From Flammeovirgaceae bacterium UBA5008 (lineage in GTDB: Bacteria; Bacteroidota; Bacteroidia; Cytophagales; Cyclobacteriaceae), in the NCBI GenBank assembly GCA_002398365.1, contig DGYK01000069.1, positions 20,902 to 39,895 on the forward strand: a DNA stretch of 18,994 bases. The letters are read 5' to 3'. Position 1 is the stretch's first letter. Each line of letters starts with the position of its first letter. The position numbers and the translations under genes were made by a program. A model generated the notes under the pieces. That model was not told the DNA's origin. It made no database searches and saw only the letters and a list, made by a program, of their open reading frames with translations. Of the stretch, positions 6,991 through 14,399 are shown in pieces.

Positions 6991-9789
6991 CTACAACACC
7001 ACGTTTACGATTCTTCCCGGCACCACAATCATCTTTTTAGGTGGTTTGCCTTCCGTCCATCTTTGAACGATTTCAGAAGCCAATACAATTCGCTCGATGT
7101 CTTCTTTTGGCATATCCAACGGAAATTCCATTTCGGCACGTACTCTACCATTGATGGAAATCGGGTAAGTAAATGTGCTTTCTACTAAATATTGCTCATC
7201 GTATTTAGGGAACGAGGCGGTAAGAATACTTTCGGTGTGTCCCAGTTTTTCCCACAGCTCTTCGGCAATGTGCGGAGCAAATGGCGATATGGCAATAATC
7301 AATGGCTCTACAATAGCGCGCTTGTTACACTTGAGTGAACTCAATTCGTTCACGCAAATCATAAACTCGCTCACGGAAGTATTGAACGAGAAATTCTCAA
7401 TGTCTTGCTCTACCTTTTTAATTGTTTTGTGCAACACTTTCAATTCTTCCCGCGAAGGCGCTGCATCACTCACTTTAAAGTTTCCGGCCTGATCGTGTAC
7501 CAAATTCCACACTCTGCGCAAGAATTTGTAAACACCATCAATCCCCTGCGTACTCCACGGCTTCGATGCTTCCAACGGGCCGAGGAACATTTCGTACATC
7601 CGAAGTGTATCCGCTCCATAGTTATCTATGATCTGATCGGGATTAACTACGTTATAGTATGCCTTGCTCATCTTCTCAATGGCTGATCCACAAATGTATT
7701 TTCCATCTTCAAGGATGAATTCCGCACTTGCAAAGTCTGGTTTCCACTTTTTAAATGACTCCAAATCTAATTCCAAACCATTAACTCTACTTATATCTAC
7801 ATGCAATTCATCAGTTTGATATTGATCTCGTAAACCAAAAGAAACAAACTTATTGGTTCCTCTAACCCTATACACAAATCTCGAATCACCAGTAATCTTT
7901 CCCTGATTAATCAACTTCTTGAATGGCTCGTCAAAATTGAGGTAGCCTAAATCATGAAGGACTTTGGTCCACAAGCGTGAGTAGAGCAAGTGAGCTACGG
8001 CATGTTCGGCTCCGCCTACATACACATCTACTTGTCCCCAATAGTCAAGGGCTTTTTTATCTGCGAAAGCATTTGGATTTTTTGGATCCATGTAGCGCAA
8101 GAAATACCAGGCAGCACCCGCGTGCGTAGGCATCGTGTTACTGTCGCGCTTGGAGTTCGGAGAAAAGTTGATCCACTCGGTCAGGTTGGCCAACGGACCC
8201 TCGCCATTGCCGGAAGGCTTAAAGTTATTGGAAGGCGGCAACTCTAGCGGCAGCTCGCTTTCTTTCATAGCATACGGCATGTCATCTTTGAACACCACCG
8301 GGAACGGTTCGCCCCAATAGCGTTGACGGCTCCAACCGGCATCGCGCATCTTGTAATTCACCTGTCTCTTGCCAATTCCTTTTTCTTCTAACTTCTGAAT
8401 GACAATGTCTACCGCATCGCGCATCAATACGCCATTGAGGAAATCGGAATTTTCCAATATCGCATCTTTGGTAGCGTTGGCTTCTTCACCATTGTAATGC
8501 GAACCAATGATGTTTGTGATCGGCAACTTAAAGTGTTTCGCAAATTTGTGGTCGCGCTCATCGCCACACGGCACAGCCATGATGGCTCCGGTGCCGTATC
8601 CGGCCAACACATACTCGCTGATCCAGATCGGAATTTGTTTTCCGCTCAATGGATTGACGGCATATGCACCGGTGAAGGCTCCGGTAATTTTCTTTACCTC
8701 GGCCATGCGGTCGACCTCCGAGCGGCTCTCCACATACTTCAAATATTTTTCGATGTCATCACGTTGTGCTTCAGTGGTAATTTGCTTTACCAAATCATGT
8801 TCAGGCGCAATCACCATAAAGTCCACACCGAAAATGGTATCAGGGCGGGTGGTGAAGACAAGGACTGCGTTTTGCGAATTATGAATGGAGAATTTGATCT
8901 CCGCTCCTACGCTCTTGCCAATCCAGTTGCGCTGAATATCTTTCATCGACTCGCTGAAGTCGATTTCTTCCAAGCCTTTCAACAGGCGGTCGGCATATTC
9001 AGTGATACGCAAACTCCATTGGCGCATTTGCTTTTTCACTACCGGAAATCCGCCACGATAGCTGACTCCATTGATTACTTCATCATTCGCCAAAACCGTT
9101 CCCAACGCTTCGCACCAATTCACATCGGTGTATGCGAGGTAGGCCAAGCGGTATTGCATTAAAATCTCCTGCTGTACTTTTTCATCAAAACTTTTCCACT
9201 GCGCAGCGGTAAAGTTTTGACCCGGATATCCATCAGGATTGAATTTTGTGTTGGGAACAGGATGACGTTGATTTCCTTCTGCCTCAAATAATTTGATCAA
9301 CTCCACGATGCGCTCTGCCTTTTGCTTTTTGCGATTGAACCAGCTATCGAAGATTTGCAAGAAGATCCACTGCGTCCAGCGGTAATAGGTAGGATCGCAG
9401 GTTTGCACCTCGCGACTCCAATCGTAGCTAAAGCCGATGTTACCTAACTGCCGTTTGAAATTGTTGATGTTATCGGCTGTGGAGACTGCAGGATGAATGC
9501 CATGCTCTAGCGCATACTGCTCGGCCGGTAAACCAAATGCATCGAAGCCCATGGGATGCAACACATTAAAGCCTTTAATGCGCTTGAAGCGTGCCACAAT
9601 ATCGGAAGCGATGTAGCCGAGTGGATGGCCAACGTGCAGCCCCGCACCCGAAGGGTAAGGGAACATATCGAGCACATAATATTTTGGTTTAGTCGTATCG
9701 TTGGTGACGGTATAAACAGAGCGCTTTTGCCACTCCTCGCGCCATTTTTGCTCGATCTTCTTAATCTCTTCTTTGTTATAGTCGGCCAT
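6991..9789 (-). CDS. leuS: Leucyl-tRNA synthetase
   Basis: Class I aminoacyl-tRNA synthetase that charges tRNA-Leu with leucine in the cytoplasm; essential housekeeping enzyme. 932 residues from the ATG at 9789. The HIGH signature is HVGH at residues 52-55 (in GAGLHVGHPLGY), the KMSKS loop is KMSKA at 706-710, the CP1 editing domain is present (TTRPDTIFGVDFMVIAPEHD contains the threonine-rich editing motif), and the C-terminal anticodon-binding region ends in VVPGRIVNVVL. A segment before KMSKA (about residues 635-702, SRFVYRVRGTNKFVSFG to EFILEDGKYICG) is an insertion that I believe is usual for Bacteroidota LeuRS. An in-frame TTG at 9888 is rejected because a TAnnTTTG element lies between it and the ATG. 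Same strand as the kinase gene. Confidence 0.98.
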   Translation of the reverse strand: MADYNKEEIKKIEQKWREEWQKRSVYTVTNDTTKPKYYVLDMFPYPSGAGLHVGHPLGYIASDIVARFKRIKGFNVLHPMGFDAFGLPAEQYALEHGIHPAVSTADNINNFKRQLGNIGFSYDWSREVQTCDPTYYRWTQWIFLQIFDSWFNRKKQKAERIVELIKLFEAEGNQRHPVPNTKFNPDGYPGQNFTAAQWKSFDEKVQQEILMQYRLAYLAYTDVNWCEALGTVLANDEVINGVSYRGGFPVVKKQMRQWSLRITEYADRLLKGLEEIDFSESMKDIQRNWIGKSVGAEIKFSIHNSQNAVLVFTTRPDTIFGVDFMVIAPEHDLVKQITTEAQRDDIEKYLKYVESRSEVDRMAEVKKITGAFTGAYAVNPLSGKQIPIWISEYVLAGYGTGAIMAVPCGDERDHKFAKHFKLPITNIIGSHYNGEEANATKDAILENSDFLNGVLMRDAVDIVIQKLEEKGIGKRQVNYKMRDAGWSRQRYWGEPFPVVFKDDMPYAMKESELPLELPPSNNFKPSGNGEGPLANLTEWINFSPNSKRDSNTMPTHAGAAWYFLRYMDPKNPNAFADKKALDYWGQVDVYVGGAEHAVAHLLYSRLWTKVLHDLGYLNFDEPFKKLINQGKITGDSRFVYRVRGTNKFVSFGLRDQYQTDELHVDISRVNGLELDLESFKKWKPDFASAEFILEDGKYICGSAIEKMSKAYYNVVNPDQIIDNYGADTLRMYEMFLGPLEASKPWSTQGIDGVYKFLRRVWNLVHDQAGNFKVSDAAPSREELKVLHKTIKKVEQDIENFSFNTSVSEFMICVNELSSLKCNKRAIVEPLIIAISPFAPHIAEELWEKLGHTESILTASFPKYDEQYLVESTFTYPISINGRVRAEMEFPLDMPKEDIERIVLASEIVQRWTEGKPPKKMIVVPGRIVNVVL

Positions 9790-9827
9790 AATGCTGGATT
9801 CTTCGAATTTGTTAATACTTGAATCAG

Positions 9828-9835
9828 CAAAAATA
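9828..9835 (-). promoter_or_regulatory. leuS: Candidate -7 element of the leuS promoter
   Basis: Read on the minus strand the octamer is tatttttg, matching TAnnTTTG. It lies about 38 bp upstream of the leuS ATG, implying a leader of roughly 30 nt, and it supports the ATG at 9789 as the true start. No clear TTG at -33 was seen. Confidence 0.5.
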
Positions 9836-9851
9836 AGGTAAAGTTGGGGAT

Positions 9852-9871
9852 TTTCGTTCAGGGAATTTTGG
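9852..9871. repeat. Left copy of a 20-nt direct repeat flanking the palindrome cluster
   Basis: tttcgttcagggaattttgg recurs in the same orientation at 10227-10246 with one change (g to a at the fifth base). The two copies bracket all of the palindromes and the 125-bp tandem repeat. It also lies in the leuS upstream region, just before its promoter candidate. Confidence 0.75.
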
Positions 9872-9905
9872 GTCACAATCACGCACAAATAAATGGCACA
9901 AATCC

Positions 9906-9929
9906 ATGGTCTGTGTCCTCACAGACCAT
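9906..9929. repeat. REP-like palindrome, copy 1
   Basis: Perfect 10-bp stem atggtctgtg/cacagaccat with a tcct tetraloop. The core ggtctgtg-N4-cacagacc is the same as in the palindromes at 10068 and 10193 but the loop is in the opposite orientation (tcct against agga/aaga), so this copy is inverted relative to the other two. Confidence 0.85.
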
Positions 9930-10067
9930 TTTTCTCACTATCAAAGAATGTTGCATGTTGATTTACTAACGAAGTGTTGAGTCCTGTGAAGAAACAGAAG
10001 GAGAGTTAAGTTAAAGTGTTTCGGACTGTGAGTACACAACTGAGGATGTGGGTTTAGTTATGTTATT

Positions 10068-10091
10068 TCGGTCTGTGAAGACACAGACCGA
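10068..10091. repeat. REP-like palindrome, copy 2
   Basis: Perfect 10-bp stem tcggtctgtg/cacagaccga with an aaga loop, inside the first tandem unit. Confidence 0.85.
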
Positions 10092-10192
10092 GGGTGTCGG
10101 TGTTGAGTCTTTGAAGAAACAGAAGGAGAGTTAAGTTAAAGTGTTTCGGACTGTGAGGACACAACTGAGGATGTGGGTTTAGTTATGTTATT

Positions 10193-10216
10193 TCGGTCTG
10201 TGAGGACACAGACCGA
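10193..10216. repeat. REP-like palindrome, copy 3
   Basis: Perfect 10-bp stem tcggtctgtg/cacagaccga with an agga loop, inside the second tandem unit. It differs from copy 2 only in the loop. Confidence 0.85.
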
Positions 10217-10226
10217 GGATGAGGAA

Positions 10227-10246
10227 TTTCATTCAGGGAATTTTGG
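10227..10246. repeat. Right copy of the 20-nt flanking direct repeat
   Basis: tttcattcagggaattttgg matches 9852-9871 in 19 of 20 positions and starts six bases after the second tandem unit ends. The distance between copies is 375 bp, start to start. Confidence 0.75.
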
Positions 10247-10281
10247 AATGACAGATGCACTTCACGACAGCACAGGCTACG

Positions 10282-10392
10282 TGCTGGCTGGGCCAGGGAT
10301 GGCAGCGAAAAGCCCCCGATACGCGAAAGAATGTTGGCGGGGGACTTGTAGCGAACAGCCCGGTGGCCTTGCGCCTCGCTTGGCCAGGCCCC
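10282..10392. other. Structured intergenic element with a repeated AGCGAANAGCCC box (ncRNA-like)
   Basis: Two related boxes are present in the same orientation: gggatggcagcgaaaagccc (10296-10315) and ggacttgtagcgaacagccc (10342-10361), 15 of 20 positions equal, both ending AGCGAANAGCCC. Between them cccccg (10313-10318) pairs with cggggg (10338-10343) over a 19-nt loop, and outside them ctggc (10284-10288) can pair with gccag (10383-10387). The stretch is markedly more GC-rich than its surroundings and has no convincing reading frame. From memory, similar AGCGGAAA(G/T)CC-box elements are scattered between genes of Bacteroidota; I cannot name an Rfam family for it. It could be an RNA element or a mobile non-coding repeat. 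Orientation, and whether it is transcribed, are unknown. The remaining bases up to 10510 show nothing definite. Confidence 0.55.
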
Positions 10393-10510
10393 AAAAATTT
10401 CAGTGTCGGTTTTTGACAACTCATCGGGCTTCTTCTACAGGCGGGTAATTGTGATTCGAATTGCTTGCCGGTTGCGTGCACTTTTACCGTGTAATCGAGC
10501 AAAAAAAGTT

Positions 10511-12661
10511 ATGAAGATACTGGCAGCATTGATTTTAGTAAGCTCTTGCGCTTTCGCACAAACAAAAGTTTCGGGTGTGGTGAAAGACACGCAGGGTGAG
10601 GCGGTGATTGGCGCGAATGTGATGATCAAAGATTCGTATGATGGCACCAGCTCGGACGCGGAAGGAAAATTTTCTTTTAAGACGGACGAAAAAGGTGAGC
10701 AAATTTTGGTCGCCACTTTCGTGGGATACAAGGCGTACTCGCAAGCCATTGCACTGGAGGGAAAGGATGTGGTGGTCAATATCGTGCTGGAAGAAGAAGC
10801 GAATGTACTGGATGGTGTCACGATTTCAGCCGGATCGTTTACGGCAGGTGAAGAGAAACGCAGAACGGTATTGAAGCCGCTGGACATTGCGATGACAGCG
10901 GGAGCAACGGCTGACATTGCAGGTGCATTGAATACATTGCCGGGCACACAAAAAGTTGGCGAAAGTGGTAGGTTGTTTGTGCGCGGTGGCGATGGCAACG
11001 AAACGCGCACGTTCATCGATGGCATGGTGGTGCTGGATGCGTATGGTGCCGCTGCGCCCAACACGCCATCGCGTGGAAGATTCATGCCTTTCATGTTTAA
11101 AGGTACGAGCTTCAGCACGGGTGGATACTCGGCTGAATACGGTCAGGCGATTTCTTCGGCATTGGTATTGAACTCGAAAGATAAAGCGGAGTCGAATCAA
11201 ACGGACATTGGGATTTTATCAGTGGGTGCCGATGTGGCGCACACGCAAGTTTGGAAGCGATCTTCGCTGTCGGGAAAAATTCAGTACACCGATATTCGTC
11301 CGTACTTTGGATTGATTGATCAGCGCATTGATTGGATCACACCTCCTCAAGCGCTGGAAGGAAGCGCGGCCTATCGCACGCAAGTGGGCAAAGAAGGGAT
11401 GTTGAAATTGTATGGCAACTTCAATCGCTCTTCGATGCAGTTGTACAACCACGATATTTTAGACCCTGCTAAAAAGCAATCGTATGATTTGACCAACACC
11501 TATCATTACGGCAATGCTTCCTATCTGCAACCGCTGAATGAAAACTGGAATATCCGTGGGGGATTTTCGTACACGTATAATGAAAATGCAATCTTATTGG
11601 ATGGCAAGCCAATTGGTGAACGTGAGAGTGGCACACACACAAAAGTAGTAAGTGAATATGCTGCGAATGAGAATTTGGAATGGCGTATGGGTGGTGAGGT
11701 GATTCAGCGAAACTATGAGGCATATCAACTTAACACCACCACACAAGAAAGTCAGAAGGTATTTTTTCATGAAGTGATCAGTTCGGGTTTTACGGAAGCT
11801 CAAGTGTTGCTGCACACTAAATTTATTACGAAAGCAGGAGGTCGCTTTGAACACAACTCCCTCACGAATGCGGTGAGTGTAGATCCGCGGTTGTCGGTTG
11901 CTTATAAGCCCGGCAAAAAAGGACAGTTTGCGTTTGCTTATGGAATGTTTCGGCAGTCGCCTAAAAATCAATATGTGCGATTGAACCCAGCGTTACAATC
12001 TGAGAAGGCGGAGCATTTCATTTTGAACTATCAAGTGATTACGGATCGCAAGGCGTTTCGGGTGGAAGTATATTACAAACAATACAATAACCTAGTGAAG
12101 TTCGTCAACGGAAATGCGAATAACCTGAACAATGCAGGCAATGGCTATGCGCGTGGTGTGGAACTTTTCTGGCGCGATAGCGAGACGATTAAAAATGTGG
12201 ATTACTGGTTGTCGTACTCCTATCTGGACACCGAGCGCGATTATATTAATTATCCGGCTGCGGCAGTGCCTACGTTTGCTTCGAAGCATAATTTCTCAGC
12301 CGTATATAAGCACTTCATTTCAGCGCTAAAAACACAGGTAGGTGCTACGTATAGTTATAGCAGCGGCAGACCCTACACCAATCCGAATAATACGCAGTTC
12401 AATTCGGATCGCACGCCAGATTATCATGACCTGAGCGTAAACTTTGCCTACCTGCCGAAGCCTAATTTGATCATTTATTTCTCATGCACAAATCTGCTGA
12501 ACAACGATAACATTTTCGGTTACCAATATAGCGATACGCCAGCCAATGACGGGTTGTATAAGAGCAGAGCCATTCAACAGCCTGCTAACCAGTTTGTGTT
12601 TCTCGGAGTGTTCATCACTCTTTCAAAAAATAAATCAGTCAATCAATTACCGAATCTTTAA
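10511..12661 (+). CDS. TonB-dependent receptor with N-terminal carboxypeptidase-regulatory-like domain
   Basis: 716 residues from the ATG at 10511, which opens a clean signal peptide (MKILAALILVSSCAFA|Q); an upstream GTG at 10403 would run through the structured element and is rejected. Residues about 18-100 form the CarboxypepD_reg-like domain (VSGVVKDTQGEAVIGANV, then FVGYKAY), residues about 115-225 the plug (GALNTLPGTQKVGESGRLFVRGGDGNETRTFIDGM is the family hallmark), and the rest a 22-strand-type barrel ending in an FVFLGVFITL strand. It would import a ligand across the outer membrane using TonB energy. There is no SusD partner, so a polysaccharide-utilisation locus is unlikely. The following TPR-like gene is 26 bp downstream, followed by a two-component pair, which suggests coordinated function. 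The C-terminus has a short extra tail after the last strand. Substrate unknown. Confidence 0.93.
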   Translation: MKILAALILVSSCAFAQTKVSGVVKDTQGEAVIGANVMIKDSYDGTSSDAEGKFSFKTDEKGEQILVATFVGYKAYSQAIALEGKDVVVNIVLEEEANVLDGVTISAGSFTAGEEKRRTVLKPLDIAMTAGATADIAGALNTLPGTQKVGESGRLFVRGGDGNETRTFIDGMVVLDAYGAAAPNTPSRGRFMPFMFKGTSFSTGGYSAEYGQAISSALVLNSKDKAESNQTDIGILSVGADVAHTQVWKRSSLSGKIQYTDIRPYFGLIDQRIDWITPPQALEGSAAYRTQVGKEGMLKLYGNFNRSSMQLYNHDILDPAKKQSYDLTNTYHYGNASYLQPLNENWNIRGGFSYTYNENAILLDGKPIGERESGTHTKVVSEYAANENLEWRMGGEVIQRNYEAYQLNTTTQESQKVFFHEVISSGFTEAQVLLHTKFITKAGGRFEHNSLTNAVSVDPRLSVAYKPGKKGQFAFAYGMFRQSPKNQYVRLNPALQSEKAEHFILNYQVITDRKAFRVEVYYKQYNNLVKFVNGNANNLNNAGNGYARGVELFWRDSETIKNVDYWLSYSYLDTERDYINYPAAAVPTFASKHNFSAVYKHFISALKTQVGATYSYSSGRPYTNPNNTQFNSDRTPDYHDLSVNFAYLPKPNLIIYFSCTNLLNNDNIFGYQYSDTPANDGLYKSRAIQQPANQFVFLGVFITLSKNKSVNQLPNL

Positions 12662-12687
12662 AATCTAAAACTTAAATTTTAAATCTT

Positions 12688-13323
12688 ATGAAAACAGTTG
12701 CCTTATCCCTTTTTCTATTCATTCAGATTTCTGTCTTGGCCAATGATGCGAAGTACAAAGAGCAAATGGCGAAACAAATTCAAATTGTGTACCAAGCAGA
12801 AACAATCGAAGAATTGCAGCCCGCTGTGAATGCTTTGGATCGGATTGCCAGCGCAGAAAAAACAAAATGGGAGCCTTACTATTACAGTGCGTTTGGTTCG
12901 TTGATGATGGCCACTCACTCAACTGAGGCTGCTAAGAAAGACGGCTACTTGGATGCGGCCATGGCTGCCATTGAAAATGCTAAAAAGATAAATGCAAACG
13001 AATCAGAGTTGATTGCGCTGGAAGGTTTTGTGTATATGATTCGGGTAACGGTTGATCCAGCAACTCGCGGTCAACAGTACTCATCTCTGGCCTTTCAAAC
13101 TTACAACAAGGCATTGAATATGAATCCAGAAAATCCGCGCGCGCTTTCTTTACTCGCACAAATGCAACTGGGCACCGCACGATTCTTTGGAGCTTCTACG
13201 GAGGAAGCATGTGGCACAGCAAAAAAAGCGTTGGAGAAATTTGACACTTTTAAATCTGAAAATCCGCTGGCACCGGTGTGGGGGAAAGGTATGACGCAAG
13301 GATTACTTAAAAATTGTAAGTAA
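12688..13323 (+). CDS. Exported TPR-like protein
   Basis: 211 residues with a signal peptide (residues 1-18, cleavage near LA|ND), so periplasmic or surface-anchored. The mature part is helical and shows degenerate tetratricopeptide-like repeats: a pair of helices around YLDAAMAAIENAKKINANES and a clearer one at YNKALNMNPENPRALSLLAQMQ. Two cysteines occur (EEACGTAKKAL and the near C-terminal NCK). The family is not named beyond TPR-like. Its position between a TonB-dependent receptor gene (26 bp) and a sensor kinase gene (44 bp) is, from my recollection, a recurrent arrangement in Bacteroidota; a role as a periplasmic partner of the receptor or of signalling is inference only. Confidence 0.85.
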   Translation: MKTVALSLFLFIQISVLANDAKYKEQMAKQIQIVYQAETIEELQPAVNALDRIASAEKTKWEPYYYSAFGSLMMATHSTEAAKKDGYLDAAMAAIENAKKINANESELIALEGFVYMIRVTVDPATRGQQYSSLAFQTYNKALNMNPENPRALSLLAQMQLGTARFFGASTEEACGTAKKALEKFDTFKSENPLAPVWGKGMTQGLLKNCK

Positions 13324-13340
13324 ATAGCAGGCTGCATTTG

Positions 13341-13348
13341 TAGATTTG
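13341..13348 (+). promoter_or_regulatory. Candidate -7 element for the kinase-regulator pair
   Basis: The octamer tagatttg matches TAnnTTTG, 19 bp before the kinase ATG; a TTG at 13314-13316 lies 24 bp upstream, slightly beyond the usual spacing. It may allow transcription of the two-component pair independent of the receptor gene. Modest evidence. Confidence 0.4.
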
Positions 13349-13367
13349 AATATGAAATGATACGCGC

Positions 13368-14384
13368 ATGAGACCCAGCATCATCAAATTTCTAAAAGAA
13401 AACAGCATCACTATCTTTTGGTTGGTGGTGGCAGGCTTTGTGATGAGTTGGTTTATCTGGCGGGAATGCTGCACCCACTTCAGTGCTTTAATATGGATTG
13501 GTGCCTTTACTTCATCTTTATGGATTGCCTTATGGATGGGCAACGCGTATCTTAGTCAATCACTCGATTATTTTTTTTCGTGGCATACAGAGCCACTAAA
13601 AAGACTGGTGTCCGGATTGGCAGGGATGGTAGTATATACCGTATGTTCCGTTTATGGGCTGGTGTTTCTATTTCGCTTTGTGTTTGGCTTTGATGTGGGT
13701 GATGAACTGGACAGCACGTATTACTCGACCATCATCATCACACTGATTATAACGATGTTTATGACGGGGCGATCGTTTTTGTTGAATTGGAGAGAGTCAG
13801 CTGTAGATGCCGAACGACTGAAAAAAGAAAGCGTGGCTGCGCAATATGAAAGCTTAAAAAATCAGGTGAACCCGCATTTTCTTTTCAACAGTTTAAATGC
13901 ACTTACCAACTTGGTGTACGAAGATCAGGACAAGGCAGCTAAGTTTATCAAACAACTTTCTGAGGTGTATCGCTATGTGCTCGACACGCGGGATAAGGAA
14001 TTAGTATCGCTGGCAGAAGAAGTAAAATTTTTAGATTCCTATTTGTACTTGCAGCAAATTCGCTTTGGCGAGAAATTAAATTTGAAAGTCAGTCTTGAAA
14101 ATGCAAAAGGACAAGTGGCTCCACTGGCATTGCAGATGTTGATTGAAAATGCGATCAAGCACAATGTGATTGCCGAAGATCAACCACTTTACATCGAAGT
14201 TCGAATGGAAACTGAATATATTGTCGTGGAAAATAATCTGCAAAAAAAGAACATACCGGGCGAAGGTTCCAGCCGGATTGGTTTAGAAAATATTCAAAGG
14301 CGTTATGAGTTTTTGAGTAATCAAAAAGTGGTGGTAGAAAATACCGGTGATGTGTTTCGCGTAAAGTTGCCGGTAATTGTTTAA
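13368..14384 (+). CDS. LytS/YehU-like sensor histidine kinase
   Basis: 338 residues. Four predicted membrane helices lie in the first 140 residues (about 15-31, 40-58, 83-107, 119-138), with no large extracytoplasmic domain, so sensing is probably within the membrane or through a partner protein. A short coiled-coil-like linker (about 141-165) leads to the His_kinase (PF06580-type) domain: phosphoacceptor H170 in NQVNPHFLFN, the N box LIENAIKHN (258-266), and the G box GLENIQRRY (305-313). The second glycine-rich box seen in other kinases is lacking, which is normal for this family. Phosphate would go to the LytTR regulator encoded 15 bp downstream. The lack of a sensor domain fits input from the neighbouring exported TPR-like protein, but this is inference. 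Confidence 0.94.
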   Translation: MRPSIIKFLKENSITIFWLVVAGFVMSWFIWRECCTHFSALIWIGAFTSSLWIALWMGNAYLSQSLDYFFSWHTEPLKRLVSGLAGMVVYTVCSVYGLVFLFRFVFGFDVGDELDSTYYSTIIITLIITMFMTGRSFLLNWRESAVDAERLKKESVAAQYESLKNQVNPHFLFNSLNALTNLVYEDQDKAAKFIKQLSEVYRYVLDTRDKELVSLAEEVKFLDSYLYLQQIRFGEKLNLKVSLENAKGQVAPLALQMLIENAIKHNVIAEDQPLYIEVRMETEYIVVENNLQKKNIPGEGSSRIGLENIQRRYEFLSNQKVVVENTGDVFRVKLPVIV

Positions 14385-14399
14385 GTTGAAAGATGCCTA

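Larger units (their letters stand above)
9974..10221. repeat. Two-copy 125-bp tandem duplication
   Basis: Copy 1 is 9974-10099 and copy 2 is 10100-10221, offset 125 bp (126 before a one-base deletion near 10110). Only a handful of differences are visible, for example t10033/g10158 and a10079/g10204. Each copy contains one perfect palindrome (10068 or 10193) and two decayed relatives of it: cggactgtgagtacacaac at 10022-10040 (and 10147-10165) and gtcctgtgaagaaacag at 9981-9997 (with a counterpart at about 10107-10122). The unit thus looks built from three related 40-nt submodules spaced by T-rich linkers, later duplicated as a block. No open frame in it resembles a protein. Confidence 0.85.

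Noticed and set aside
7675..7890. Foreign insertion in LeuRS before the KMSKA loop
   Set aside because: The segment is in frame and, from memory, shared by LeuRS of other Bacteroidota, so it is a lineage feature rather than a novel insertion.
8497..9162. 221-codon open frame on the plus strand antisense to leuS
   Set aside because: It is a shadow of the leuS reading frame; the translation has no recognisable domain and leuS is certain.
9790..9888. N-terminal extension of LeuRS from TTG 9888
   Set aside because: A promoter -7 candidate lies inside the extension, and MADYNKEEIKKIEQKW is the usual start of LeuRS.
9974..10221. CRISPR-like regularly spaced repeats
   Set aside because: Only two long units exist, repeats are not separated by unique spacers, and no cas gene is near.
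10173..10448. 91-codon plus-strand frame across the repeats and structured element
   Set aside because: It runs through palindromes and the AGCGAANAGCCC element, has no domain, and its composition follows the repeat.
10403..10510. N-terminal extension of the TonB-dependent receptor from GTG 10403
   Set aside because: It would place 36 residues before a perfectly good signal peptide and has no similarity to the family.
10435..11118. 227-codon minus-strand frame opposite the receptor gene start
   Set aside because: Low-complexity serine/threonine/proline-rich translation as expected for the complement of a coding region; the receptor frame is certain.
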